Of a DNA stretch of 11,929 bases, positions 1 to 6,386 are shown in pieces. Within the stretch, counting starts at the first letter, position 1. Every line of letters starts with the position of its first letter. The notes below the pieces were generated by a model that was given only the letters and a program-made list of their open reading frames with translations, made no database searches and was not told the DNA's origin. Source of the stretch: Alphaproteobacteria bacterium (GTDB taxonomy: Bacteria > Pseudomonadota > Alphaproteobacteria > Micropepsales > Micropepsaceae); the NCBI GenBank assembly GCA_015654715.1, contig JAATGK010000204.1:1-11929 (forward strand). The letters are read 5' to 3'. A program made the translations under genes and the position numbers.

Positions 1-887
1 ATCACGACATAGTCTTTGCCGCCGAAACTGTAGACACTTTGCCCGCCCCAGCCAGCCCATTTGGGGTTCTCCGACACCAGCGCCGTCCCGCCGCCCAGCG
101 CCATGTCGCGGCCATCCTGGTCAAGATACGGCCCAGTGATGTCCTTCGAACGGCCGACCGCAACCCGGTAGGTCGAGTTCTTGCCGCGGCAGCAAAAGCC
201 GGTCGAGACGAACAGATAATAATAGTCAGCCCGCTTGAACAGGAACGGGCCTTCGATGGCGCCCTCACCGGCCGCCTTGACGTCTAGCGCCGTTGTGCGC
301 GGGCGCGCCGCCAGCGTGTGCCATTCTTCGGGCGCGGCTAGGCTGACGCGGTCGGCGTTCAGCTTCACCAGTTTGATCCCCGACCAGAACGAGCCGAACA
401 CCATCCACGGCGTGCCCTTGTCATCGGCGATCACATTAGGATCGATCGCGTTCCAATCGTCGCGGCCCGCCACCGAGCGCAGCACGATGCCCTTGTCGTC
501 CCATTTGTAGTTGGGTGAGGCCGGGTCGAGTGTCTGGTTCACGGTCACGCCGATGGCGGAGTCATTCTTGCCGAACCCCGACACCGCATAATAGAGATAG
601 AACTTGCCGCCCGCATAGCTCACGTCCGGCGCCCAGATGTGGCCGTTGAACCGCGCCGTCACGCCCCGCCCCCACACCGGCTCGGCCTCGAACACCCGCC
701 CGCGCGCCAGCCAATGAACACGATCCTTCGAACTGTAGAACGTGATCCCAGGCCCCGTACTGTACAAATAGTACGTCCCCCCATCCAGGCCGATCGCCGG
801 ATCGTGAATGTCGACTTCAGGCGGAGCAGCAAGGGCTGTGGCGGCTAACAGAAGCATCGCGACGGCAGAAAAAATCGAGCGTTTCAT
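1..887 (-). CDS. GH43 arabinan endo-1,5-alpha-L-arabinosidase, 3' end cut by window edge
   Basis: Secreted five-bladed beta-propeller glycosidase predicted to hydrolyse alpha-1,5-arabinan. The frame opens at ATG 887-885 and stays open for 295 codons to the window edge, so about 25-40 C-terminal residues (the YHAYD-type end seen in its two neighbours) are missing. Residues 1-20 form a Sec signal peptide (MKRS, hydrophobic core, ALA cleavage site), unlike the twin-arginine leaders of the neighbours. GH43 catalytic residues are all visible: base Asp29 in HDP, pKa-modulating Asp149 in AIDPN, acid Glu212 in IEGPF. WAPD (86-89), FGSFWSG (164-170) and the vicinal cysteines of FCCRG (231-235) are also family features. 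It starts 23 bases after the preceding GH43 gene and is preceded by a modest GGAA ribosome site, so it is probably the third gene of one operon. An exo-acting arabinofuranosidase or xylosidase of GH43 is possible but less likely from these motifs. Confidence 0.93.
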   Translation of the reverse strand, partial: MKRSIFSAVAMLLLAATALAAPPEVDIHDPAIGLDGGTYYLYSTGPGITFYSSKDRVHWLARGRVFEAEPVWGRGVTARFNGHIWAPDVSYAGGKFYLYYAVSGFGKNDSAIGVTVNQTLDPASPNYKWDDKGIVLRSVAGRDDWNAIDPNVIADDKGTPWMVFGSFWSGIKLVKLNADRVSLAAPEEWHTLAARPRTTALDVKAAGEGAIEGPFLFKRADYYYLFVSTGFCCRGKNSTYRVAVGRSKDITGPYLDQDGRDMALGGGTALVSENPKWAGWGGQSVYSFGGKDYVV

Positions 888-910
888 TGGTGCGTTCCGG
901 TGTTGTTGCG

Positions 911-1945
911 TCACATCAAGGCCGTCGGCCAGCCGTCAGACGACCAGACCAGCGGCGCGATGCGCAGCGTCGGTGTGCCCTGCTTTTGGGCATCGTAAGC
1001 ATGATAAACGATGTAATCCTGTCCCGCATTGCGCAAGACGGCGGCGTGTCCGGGGCCATGGAAGCGGTCGCGATCGCGAAAGTCGGCGCGTAACAGAACC
1101 GTACCATAACCTTGTAGCATCGGCTTTCCGTCGCGGCCGAGATAAGGCCCGAGAACGTCGCGGCTCCGTCCGATCACGGTGTAATATGTGCTGTTCACGC
1201 CTTTGCAACACCAGTCGTACGACGCCACAAGATAATACCAGCCGCCGCGCGCGAACAAGAACGCCGCCTCGATCGGATCCGGCGCACCATTCGGCACCTG
1301 ACGTTCGGCCAACGGCTTGATTTCCAGCGGCGCGCCCGGACGGCCGCTTTCCCGATCGAGAGCGACGATTTTAAGACCGCTCCAAAAGCTGCCGAAAGCA
1401 AGCCAGCGGCGGCCCTGGCGATCGATGAGATGGGCTGGATCGATGGCGTTGTAATCGTCCCGCTCTTGCGATTGCAAAACCAGCCCATGATCCGTCCAAT
1501 GCGCGGACGAGAGCGTCGGCGTCGTCGCCAGCCCGATCGCGGACCGGTTCGATCCACCCGTGGAGCAGGCGTAATAGAGCCAGTAGCGGCCATTGAAAAA
1601 GGTGATGTCGGGCGCCCAGATATCGCGGATGCCCGGGATCGCCGCCAACGCCCAATTCGGCACGCGCGGCAACACATCTCCCGACAGCCGCCAGTGGATC
1701 AGATCCGGCGACGTCCGGCACGGAATTTGCGGCTTGGTTGGATCGCCGTGCGGCGCCAGCGTCGTCGAGAAAATATAATAGGTGTCGCCTTCGCGGATGA
1801 TCGCCGGATCATGGACGCCGGTGATGTCGCCGGAGAGCCGGTCGTTCAGCCGCGGCGGCGTTTCGGCGTGCGATGGGCCGAGCGCAAAGCTCCCAGCCAG
1901 CGCCGCCAAGGCCCACCGCCGATTGACTGTGAAATCGTCCATCAT
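911..1945 (-). CDS. GH43 arabinan endo-1,5-alpha-L-arabinosidase (second of three)
   Basis: Complete 344-residue GH43 enzyme, a usual length for a single-domain endo-arabinanase acting on alpha-1,5-arabinan outside the cytoplasmic membrane. The leader VNRRWALAALAG (7-18) followed by a hydrophobic stretch and SHA-E looks like a twin-arginine signal. Catalytic residues: Asp46 in VHDP, Asp169 in AIDP, Glu226 in IEAAF. IWAPD (109-113), FGSFWSG (184-190), the Cys pair in WCCKG (245-249) and the C-terminal YHAYD (315-319) are present. The start is ATG 1945-1943, with a second ATG directly after it. A GAAGG Shine-Dalgarno overlaps the TGA of the upstream GH43 gene only 9 bases away, so translation is probably coupled. 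The C-terminal 35 residues are nearly identical in pattern to the upstream gene, indicating tandem duplication. Confidence 0.94.
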   Translation of the reverse strand: MMDDFTVNRRWALAALAGSFALGPSHAETPPRLNDRLSGDITGVHDPAIIREGDTYYIFSTTLAPHGDPTKPQIPCRTSPDLIHWRLSGDVLPRVPNWALAAIPGIRDIWAPDITFFNGRYWLYYACSTGGSNRSAIGLATTPTLSSAHWTDHGLVLQSQERDDYNAIDPAHLIDRQGRRWLAFGSFWSGLKIVALDRESGRPGAPLEIKPLAERQVPNGAPDPIEAAFLFARGGWYYLVASYDWCCKGVNSTYYTVIGRSRDVLGPYLGRDGKPMLQGYGTVLLRADFRDRDRFHGPGHAAVLRNAGQDYIVYHAYDAQKQGTPTLRIAPLVWSSDGWPTALM

Positions 1946-1954
1946 GACATGCCT

Positions 1955-3001
1955 TCAGATGATCGCCGTCGGCCATCCGTCGGCAGACCAGACAAGCGGC
2001 GCGATGCGCAAAGCTGGTACTCCCTGACGGCGTGCATCATAGGCATGGTAGACGATATAATCGCGGTCGCCGTCGCGCAGTATCGACGCGCCGCCCGGCC
2101 CACGCCAACGCGATCCGGAATCGTGTTTCAGGACGATCGAGCCATTGCCCGAAGACATCGCAAAGTGGTTGGCGTCGCCGTAAGGCCCGGTGATGTTAGG
2201 GGCGCGTCCGACCACGGTGTAGTAGTTGGAATCGGCGCCGCGGCAGCAGAAATCGAAGGCACAGAACAGATAATAATAGCCGCCGTGCTCGACGATGAAC
2301 GGCGCTTCGATCGCGTCGAGTCCGGGATCGTCGGTCGGCCGTTTGGCAAGCGAATGAACTTGCGGTTTGCCCGGGAACGGCTTGCCGGTGGCCGGATCGA
2401 GTTCGATCAGTTTGATCCCACCCCAGAAGCTGCCGAAAACCAGCCAATGCTTGCCGTCGCGATCAACGATATGATTGGGGTCGATCGCATTGAAGTCGTC
2501 TTCGGGCCGAGATTCAAAAACGAGGCCCTGATCGATCCATTTGAAGTTGGGGGATGCCGGATCGAGCGTCGCATTGGTCAAGAGGCCGATCACCGACCGG
2601 TTCTTGCCGAAGGTCGAGCAGGCAAAATAGAGCAGATAGCGGCCGCCGACATACGAGATGTCGGGCGCCCAGACGCCCTCCGTTCCTTGGACGCGTTCGC
2701 TCGCCCATTTCGGCAGATCGGACAGCACGCTGCCGCCTTTGTCCCAGTTCACCAGATCTTTTGAGTACCGCCAGGGAATATGGCCGCCGGCACCAGGCTG
2801 ATCGGTGCTGAAGACGTAATAGGTATCGCCGGCACGGATCGCGCAAGGATCGTGAACCGGCGAGACATTGCCGCTGAGACGGCTGTTGAGCGGTTCGGGC
2901 GTTTGGCCGCCGGCGGGCAACAGGGCTGTTGCACCTGCGGCCGCCATGCCGCTCAAGAGAAGTCCACGGCGATTGAGATTGCTTAAGTGATGGACCGACA
3001 T
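1955..3001 (-). CDS. GH43 arabinan endo-1,5-alpha-L-arabinosidase (first of three)
   Basis: Complete 348-residue secreted GH43 glycosidase, the promoter-proximal member of the three-gene cluster. Start ATG 3001-2999 is preceded by GGAG (complement of 3008-3011) at good spacing. Residues 9-35 form a twin-arginine-like leader (LNRRGLLLSG, then an Ala/Gly-rich hydrophobic stretch). Catalytic triad: Asp51 in VHDP, Asp174 in AIDPN, Glu232 in IEAPF. WAPD (111-114), FGSFWGG (189-195), the Cys pair FCCRG (251-255) and YHAYD (318-322) match the endo-arabinanase branch of GH43. The protein is expected to act on arabinan or arabino-oligosaccharides in the periplasm or at the cell surface. The preceding 238 bases contain repeats that may regulate this operon independently of the TonB-receptor gene upstream. 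Substrate is inferred from motifs and from the araBD context. Confidence 0.95.
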   Translation of the reverse strand: MSVHHLSNLNRRGLLLSGMAAAGATALLPAGGQTPEPLNSRLSGNVSPVHDPCAIRAGDTYYVFSTDQPGAGGHIPWRYSKDLVNWDKGGSVLSDLPKWASERVQGTEGVWAPDISYVGGRYLLYFACSTFGKNRSVIGLLTNATLDPASPNFKWIDQGLVFESRPEDDFNAIDPNHIVDRDGKHWLVFGSFWGGIKLIELDPATGKPFPGKPQVHSLAKRPTDDPGLDAIEAPFIVEHGGYYYLFCAFDFCCRGADSNYYTVVGRAPNITGPYGDANHFAMSSGNGSIVLKHDSGSRWRGPGGASILRDGDRDYIVYHAYDARRQGVPALRIAPLVWSADGWPTAII

Positions 3002-3007
3002 GCGAAA

Positions 3008-3011
3008 CTCC
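3008..3011 (-). promoter_or_regulatory. Ribosome-binding site of the first GH43 gene
   Basis: On the minus strand this reads GGAG, seven bases before ATG 3001-2999, and supports that start. Confidence 0.6.
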
Positions 3012-3080
3012 AGGGCTAGTTCGAACCGATCACGACGTGCGGCGAACTACGAACGGGATCGAGACGGGGGCACGCGACGA

Positions 3081-3201
3081 TCGTTGGACATACCCGCACC
3101 GGGAAAAAGCGTGGCGGCCATATTAAAAGGCATGATCCGCCACAGTTATCCGAAGAGGGGTATTCGAAAATACCGGGAGAGACGCCGTCGCTGGACATAC
3201 C
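3081..3201. repeat. Direct 14-mer repeat pair upstream of the GH43 operon
   Basis: TCGTTGGACATACC at 3081-3094 recurs as TCGCTGGACATACC at 3188-3201, in the same orientation with one mismatch and start points 107 bases apart. A related half copy follows the second one (ACATACCAG 3195-3203, ACATGCCAG 3204-3212). Both copies lie in the non-coding spacer between the TonB-receptor stop and the first GH43 start. They are plausible binding sites for a regulator of the GH43 operon; function is inference. Confidence 0.45.
3111..3143. promoter_or_regulatory. Inverted repeat around an AT-rich core, possible operator/promoter
   Basis: GTGGCGG (3111-3117) and CCGCCAC (3137-3143) are a perfect 7-base inverted repeat with 19 bases between. 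Inside sits a smaller GCC (3117-3119) / GGC (3129-3131) pair. The core reads TTTTAATAT on the minus strand, the most -10-like sequence in this spacer, but no convincing -35 lies 16-18 bases upstream of it. It is 110 bases before the first GH43 start. Operator or RNA hairpin are both possible. Confidence 0.35.
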
Positions 3202-3227
3202 AGACATGCCAGAAAACGCCTCTCCCG
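3159..3227 (-). terminator. Hairpin cluster after the TonB-receptor gene, possible terminator
   Basis: Thirteen bases past the receptor stop, CGGGAGAGGCG (complement of 3217-3227) can pair over 11 positions, one of them G-U, with CGTCTCTCCCG (complement of 3174-3184) across a 32-base loop that itself contains CTGG/CCAG. A second short hairpin GGTATT-CGAA-AATACC (3159-3174) follows at once. There is no run of T after either stem, so it is not a textbook intrinsic terminator. It may attenuate or protect the 3' end between receptor and GH43 genes. Confidence 0.4.
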
Positions 3228-3239
3228 TACGACATCCGG

Positions 3240-5936
3240 CTACAGTTTGTAGCGCAGCCCCAGTTCGATGGTCTGGTCGAAGCGGCGCGTATCACGCGGA
3301 TACACGGCTCCGAGCGATCCTCTGCCGAAGCTGTCCTGGAAATAGCTGTCCAGGAGATTGGTGGCGTCGAAGGTGAAGGTCAGCTGGTCGGACCACTTGT
3401 AGCTGGCCGACAAGTCGAGCCACGGCTGCGATTTGGCGTAAATCGTATCGGGGTTCTGGCCACCGCCCGGCGCGGCACCTTCGTTGAAGCCGGCGCGCCA
3501 GTTGTAGGCCACGCGGAACGACACCGGACCGTACTCGTAGATACCGACGGTATTGAAGGAGTACTTCGAGATATTCTGGAACGCTCCGTCAACATAGGTG
3601 CCGTTCAACTGGATGCCGAGACCACTCCAATAGCTCGGCAGGAAATCGAAGAACTGGGTGTAGTTGACTTCGACGCCGTCGATATGCCCGTCGCCGCCGT
3701 TCTCGGGCAATGTAACCTGATAAACGATGCCGCCGATGGTTTGCGGCGTGACATAGCTGCCGATGTAGCCGGCCACCGCCCGGTAGAACACGGTGCCGGA
3801 CAGAATGTTGGCCGGGCCGAAATAGTATTCGACCGACAGATCGACGTTATCCGACTTTTCCGGCGTCAGGTTTGGATTGCCGCTGGTACCGGAACCCAGC
3901 AACGTTGCCGTCGAGGCGGACAGCGACAGGCCAGGATTGAGTTGCGAGAACGTCGGCCGAGTCACGGTGCGGCTCGCCGCCACGCGGACGAACAGATCGT
4001 CCTCGAGCTTGGCCCGCAGGTTGATACTCGGCATCCAGTCGGCGACCTCTTTGGAGCTCTCGGTCGCACTGTAGGCGAAGGTGTAGCCGGTCGGGGTTTG
4101 GGTGGTGACCAGCGTATTGCCCTTCATCTCCGATTTGGTGTCGACGACGCGCAAGCCGATGTTGCCGTCAACGGGAAGTCCACCAAGTCCGAACTCGAAG
4201 TTGCCCTTCACGTAAGCGGCATAGCTCTGCTCGCGATCGTCGAACGCATTGGTCGGGTCTTCGGCCGGGCCCGCCACCGGTTGCCCGAACAGCGTCCGCA
4301 ACTTGCCGACGTTGTTGAAGATCCAATCCGGATTGGCATCCATCCACTTCGTGATGCCGAACTTGCCGTCGAACTGGCTGCCGCCGGTGGTCCAATAGGA
4401 GCCCGGCATGGATCCCAGGGTTATACCCGCCCCGGGGTTGCCGTGATAATTGCCGCAAGCGACCGAACCGTCGCGGGCGACCTGCTGGGCATAATAGGGA
4501 CTGCTGGGATCGGGGAAGCTGTCGCAATCCTGCCCGCCGGTGTTGTCGCCCCGGTTCCGGGCAAAGCGGTTGGCATAGCGGAAGCCGGCTTCCACCGACG
4601 TGAGAGTCTTCGCGCCCGTTTCGTAGTTGACGTCGGCGCGCCAGTCGATTTCGTTACCGCTCTGCCTCACCCACTGATCGTACCACTGGCGCAAGACCAT
4701 ATTGTTCGGGTCGGTCACCGCCGCCGTCGGCACGTTCATGTAGGGCGTGCCGGTGCCATTGTAGTTGAAGTCCGCGACGTACGAGGGTGGATCGCCCGGA
4801 TTGTAATGGGTGTCGAGAATGTAACCGGTCTGGGCGAAGCGGCTGTCGGTGTAATCGAACTCGGTCGACAGGGTCACGGAATTGCCCGTCCAAGTCGCCC
4901 CGGTCGCGAACTGATAGGTGTCCGTCTTTGCGCGATAGGACTGATTGCTGGTCAGATCGTAAAAGCCGGCCTTTACCGTCTTCACCTCATCGGTGCCAGG
5001 GAACACCGTGGCGGTCGACGCATCGGCACCGATCCACGGCAGGCCAACGAAGAAATCGGCCGAGTTCGGGTTGCGATAGCGCGTATAGAACAGCTCGGCA
5101 TAGACTTCCGTGTTGGAATTGGGACGCCACTGGAGCGATACGTCGGTCGCCAAGCGTTCGCGCCGGCCGAGAATCGACTGGGCACCTTCCGTCAGCGGTA
5201 AAAAGGCAACGCCGCCAGCCCCGGTCGATCCGCTTACGGGACCGATCGACTGAGACGAGATGTAGTTGTCGAGAATCTCTTCTTTGTAGTGGCGCTTTGA
5301 ATAGTTGACGTCGAACAGCAACCCGATTTCGCCGATACCTGTGTTCCAGCGATCGCTGATCAGCAGGCTGGCGGTTGGATCAATGTGATCCGAAAGCATT
5401 GAGTCGATGGCGCGCGCGCCACCGGCGATCTCAAGGCCGTCGAAATCGAACGGCCGGTGCAGCCGGACATCGATCAGGCCGGCGATGCCGCCTTCGAGAT
5501 CTGTCGACTGGGCCGACTTGTGCACGTCAACGCGCTGCAACAACTCGGCCGGAATGTCCTGAAGCGACACATAGCGGCCTGTGGACGTGAAGATTTCACG
5601 TCCATTCAGAAGCGTGGCGACATCCGGCAAACCGCGGATCAGAAGCTGATTGGCTTCGGCTGCGTTGCGGCTAACTTGAATGCCCGTAACATGCTGCAAA
5701 GCTTCGATCACGTTGTTGTCGGGCAGCTTGCCGATATCCTGCGCCACGATCGAGTCGACGATCTGCGACGACTTCATCTTGATGTCCTGGGCGGACTGCA
5801 GACTCGCACGAACGCCCGTCACAACGATCGTCTCCATGCTTGAGGAGTCGTTATTTTGGGCGAAAGCGCACTGTAACGTGGCTGCCATCATAGCCAACCA
5901 GGATACGGTAGTAGCGAGTCTCGATTGATTGCTCAT
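3240..5936 (-). CDS. Internal start: STN-less form of the TonB-dependent receptor
   Basis: ATG 5936-5934 lies in the same frame as the long receptor and would give an 898-residue protein, a normal size for a carbohydrate TonB-dependent receptor. It is preceded by AGAGGGG (complement of 5942-5948) five bases away, the strongest Shine-Dalgarno in this block. It begins with a complete Sec signal peptide MSNQSRLATTVSWLAMMAAT, ending in CAFA-Q. A buried signal peptide with its own ribosome site argues that this is a genuine start, either the only receptor start (STN encoded separately) or one of two products. Proteomics or N-terminal data would decide. Confidence 0.6.
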   Translation of the reverse strand: MSNQSRLATTVSWLAMMAATLQCAFAQNNDSSSMETIVVTGVRASLQSAQDIKMKSSQIVDSIVAQDIGKLPDNNVIEALQHVTGIQVSRNAAEANQLLIRGLPDVATLLNGREIFTSTGRYVSLQDIPAELLQRVDVHKSAQSTDLEGGIAGLIDVRLHRPFDFDGLEIAGGARAIDSMLSDHIDPTASLLISDRWNTGIGEIGLLFDVNYSKRHYKEEILDNYISSQSIGPVSGSTGAGGVAFLPLTEGAQSILGRRERLATDVSLQWRPNSNTEVYAELFYTRYRNPNSADFFVGLPWIGADASTATVFPGTDEVKTVKAGFYDLTSNQSYRAKTDTYQFATGATWTGNSVTLSTEFDYTDSRFAQTGYILDTHYNPGDPPSYVADFNYNGTGTPYMNVPTAAVTDPNNMVLRQWYDQWVRQSGNEIDWRADVNYETGAKTLTSVEAGFRYANRFARNRGDNTGGQDCDSFPDPSSPYYAQQVARDGSVACGNYHGNPGAGITLGSMPGSYWTTGGSQFDGKFGITKWMDANPDWIFNNVGKLRTLFGQPVAGPAEDPTNAFDDREQSYAAYVKGNFEFGLGGLPVDGNIGLRVVDTKSEMKGNTLVTTQTPTGYTFAYSATESSKEVADWMPSINLRAKLEDDLFVRVAASRTVTRPTFSQLNPGLSLSASTATLLGSGTSGNPNLTPEKSDNVDLSVEYYFGPANILSGTVFYRAVAGYIGSYVTPQTIGGIVYQVTLPENGGDGHIDGVEVNYTQFFDFLPSYWSGLGIQLNGTYVDGAFQNISKYSFNTVGIYEYGPVSFRVAYNWRAGFNEGAAPGGGQNPDTIYAKSQPWLDLSASYKWSDQLTFTFDATNLLDSYFQDSFGRGSLGAVYPRDTRRFDQTIELGLRYKL

Positions 5937-6302
5937 GGTTTCCCCTCTGTCTTTACAGACGTTTTTTTTAATCGGCGAAGAGATCGTTATGATCCCTTCT
6001 GCCGTGCGGCTGACCGTGAGGTCAGTCCCCTTGAGCATCATCTGGAGAGCGTCTACGACGTCGAAAGTACCCTTGATCTCTGGAGTTACGACGGATTGAA
6101 GCGGCTCGCCCGCGCCGATGATCTGCACATCGGCTTGACGCGCGAGTTCCGGAATTGATTTGCTAGCCGTTTCCGAAGGAATGTCGAACTGCCGTACCTG
6201 CGCACACGCAGGAATACCCTCAAGCATCCCGGCAAGCGTGATGCCACAGCTGACCGCGAATCTGAGATTACAGCGTTCCACACCCCCCGCCCATTTCCGC
6301 AC
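3240..6302 (-). CDS. TonB-dependent receptor with N-terminal STN signalling domain, possibly a fusion of two coding units
   Basis: Outer-membrane active transporter with FecA-type signalling potential, 1020 residues from GTG 6302-6300. Residues 1-34 form a signal peptide (ITLAGM core, ACA-Q). Residues 36-108 are an STN domain (FDIPSETASKSI ... GTFDVVDAL ... ITIS). Residues 123-148 are a second full signal peptide (MSNQ start, hydrophobic TTVSWLAMMAA, AFA-Q). Then come a TonB-box-like ETIVVTG (157-163), a plug (about 165-285; GKLPDNN, LIRGLPDV, LEGGIAGLIDV) and a beta barrel to the C-terminal GLRYKL. Cys593 and Cys616 probably form a loop disulphide. The 84-base gap behind FecR and the STN domain indicate signalling through FecR and the sigma factor. 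Its position before three arabinanases suggests arabino-oligosaccharides as ligand (inference). The frame joining STN and receptor depends on an A8 run. A second start at GTG 6281 is also possible. Confidence 0.88.
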   Translation of the reverse strand: MRKWAGGVERCNLRFAVSCGITLAGMLEGIPACAQVRQFDIPSETASKSIPELARQADVQIIGAGEPLQSVVTPEIKGTFDVVDALQMMLKGTDLTVSRTAEGIITISSPIKKNVCKDRGETMSNQSRLATTVSWLAMMAATLQCAFAQNNDSSSMETIVVTGVRASLQSAQDIKMKSSQIVDSIVAQDIGKLPDNNVIEALQHVTGIQVSRNAAEANQLLIRGLPDVATLLNGREIFTSTGRYVSLQDIPAELLQRVDVHKSAQSTDLEGGIAGLIDVRLHRPFDFDGLEIAGGARAIDSMLSDHIDPTASLLISDRWNTGIGEIGLLFDVNYSKRHYKEEILDNYISSQSIGPVSGSTGAGGVAFLPLTEGAQSILGRRERLATDVSLQWRPNSNTEVYAELFYTRYRNPNSADFFVGLPWIGADASTATVFPGTDEVKTVKAGFYDLTSNQSYRAKTDTYQFATGATWTGNSVTLSTEFDYTDSRFAQTGYILDTHYNPGDPPSYVADFNYNGTGTPYMNVPTAAVTDPNNMVLRQWYDQWVRQSGNEIDWRADVNYETGAKTLTSVEAGFRYANRFARNRGDNTGGQDCDSFPDPSSPYYAQQVARDGSVACGNYHGNPGAGITLGSMPGSYWTTGGSQFDGKFGITKWMDANPDWIFNNVGKLRTLFGQPVAGPAEDPTNAFDDREQSYAAYVKGNFEFGLGGLPVDGNIGLRVVDTKSEMKGNTLVTTQTPTGYTFAYSATESSKEVADWMPSINLRAKLEDDLFVRVAASRTVTRPTFSQLNPGLSLSASTATLLGSGTSGNPNLTPEKSDNVDLSVEYYFGPANILSGTVFYRAVAGYIGSYVTPQTIGGIVYQVTLPENGGDGHIDGVEVNYTQFFDFLPSYWSGLGIQLNGTYVDGAFQNISKYSFNTVGIYEYGPVSFRVAYNWRAGFNEGAAPGGGQNPDTIYAKSQPWLDLSASYKWSDQLTFTFDATNLLDSYFQDSFGRGSLGAVYPRDTRRFDQTIELGLRYKL
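5942..5948 (-). promoter_or_regulatory. Strong internal ribosome-binding site
   Basis: Reads AGAGGGG on the minus strand, five bases before ATG 5936-5934 inside the long receptor frame. It decides in favour of translation beginning at the second signal peptide. Confidence 0.6.
5962..5969 (-). other. A8 homopolymer joining the STN and receptor frames (candidate slippage or frameshift site)
   Basis: The minus strand reads ATT AAA AAA AAC GTC: eight A residues, containing A-AAA-AAC in the phase of a slippery heptamer. As given, the frame runs on into the receptor. With seven A the STN frame would end at the TGA of CCATGA, overlapping the internal receptor ATG. With nine A it would end at TAA after CGT CTG. 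Polymerase slippage, a programmed frameshift, phase variation or a sequencing error at this run would each switch between fused and separate proteins. Confidence 0.5.
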
Positions 6303-6334
6303 TCTTGCGGATCCTGCGCACTCTCCCTACAATA

Positions 6335-6363
6335 CTCATACAAGTAGACGAGTGCGTTGTCGA
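6335..6363 (-). promoter_or_regulatory. Candidate promoter for the STN/TonB-receptor gene
   Basis: In the 84-base gap between fecR-like stop and receptor start, the minus strand has TCGACA (complement of 6358-6363, five of six matches to TTGACA), a 17-base spacer and TATGAG (complement of 6335-6340, four of six to TATAAT). In Fec-type systems a separate sigma-dependent promoter is expected here, but I cannot recognise a clean ECF-type pair. Confidence 0.3.
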
Positions 6364-6386
6364 TTTCCCTGAACCGAAAAGACACG

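Noticed and set aside
1430..2764. Plus-strand open frame of 444 codons opposite two GH43 genes
   Set aside because: Arg/Ile-rich shadow of the GH43 reading frames; spans the junction of two real genes and has no domain.
3000..5201. Plus-strand open frame of 733 codons opposite the TonB-receptor gene
   Set aside because: It is antisense to a gene with clear plug and barrel motifs, has no recognisable domain, and such long shadows are common in GC-rich DNA.
6340..6368. GGAAAT (complement of 6363-6368) upstream of the receptor gene, recalling the -35 of the FecI-dependent fecA promoter
   Set aside because: At the expected spacing no matching -10 element is found; the GTCT further on is about three bases too close.
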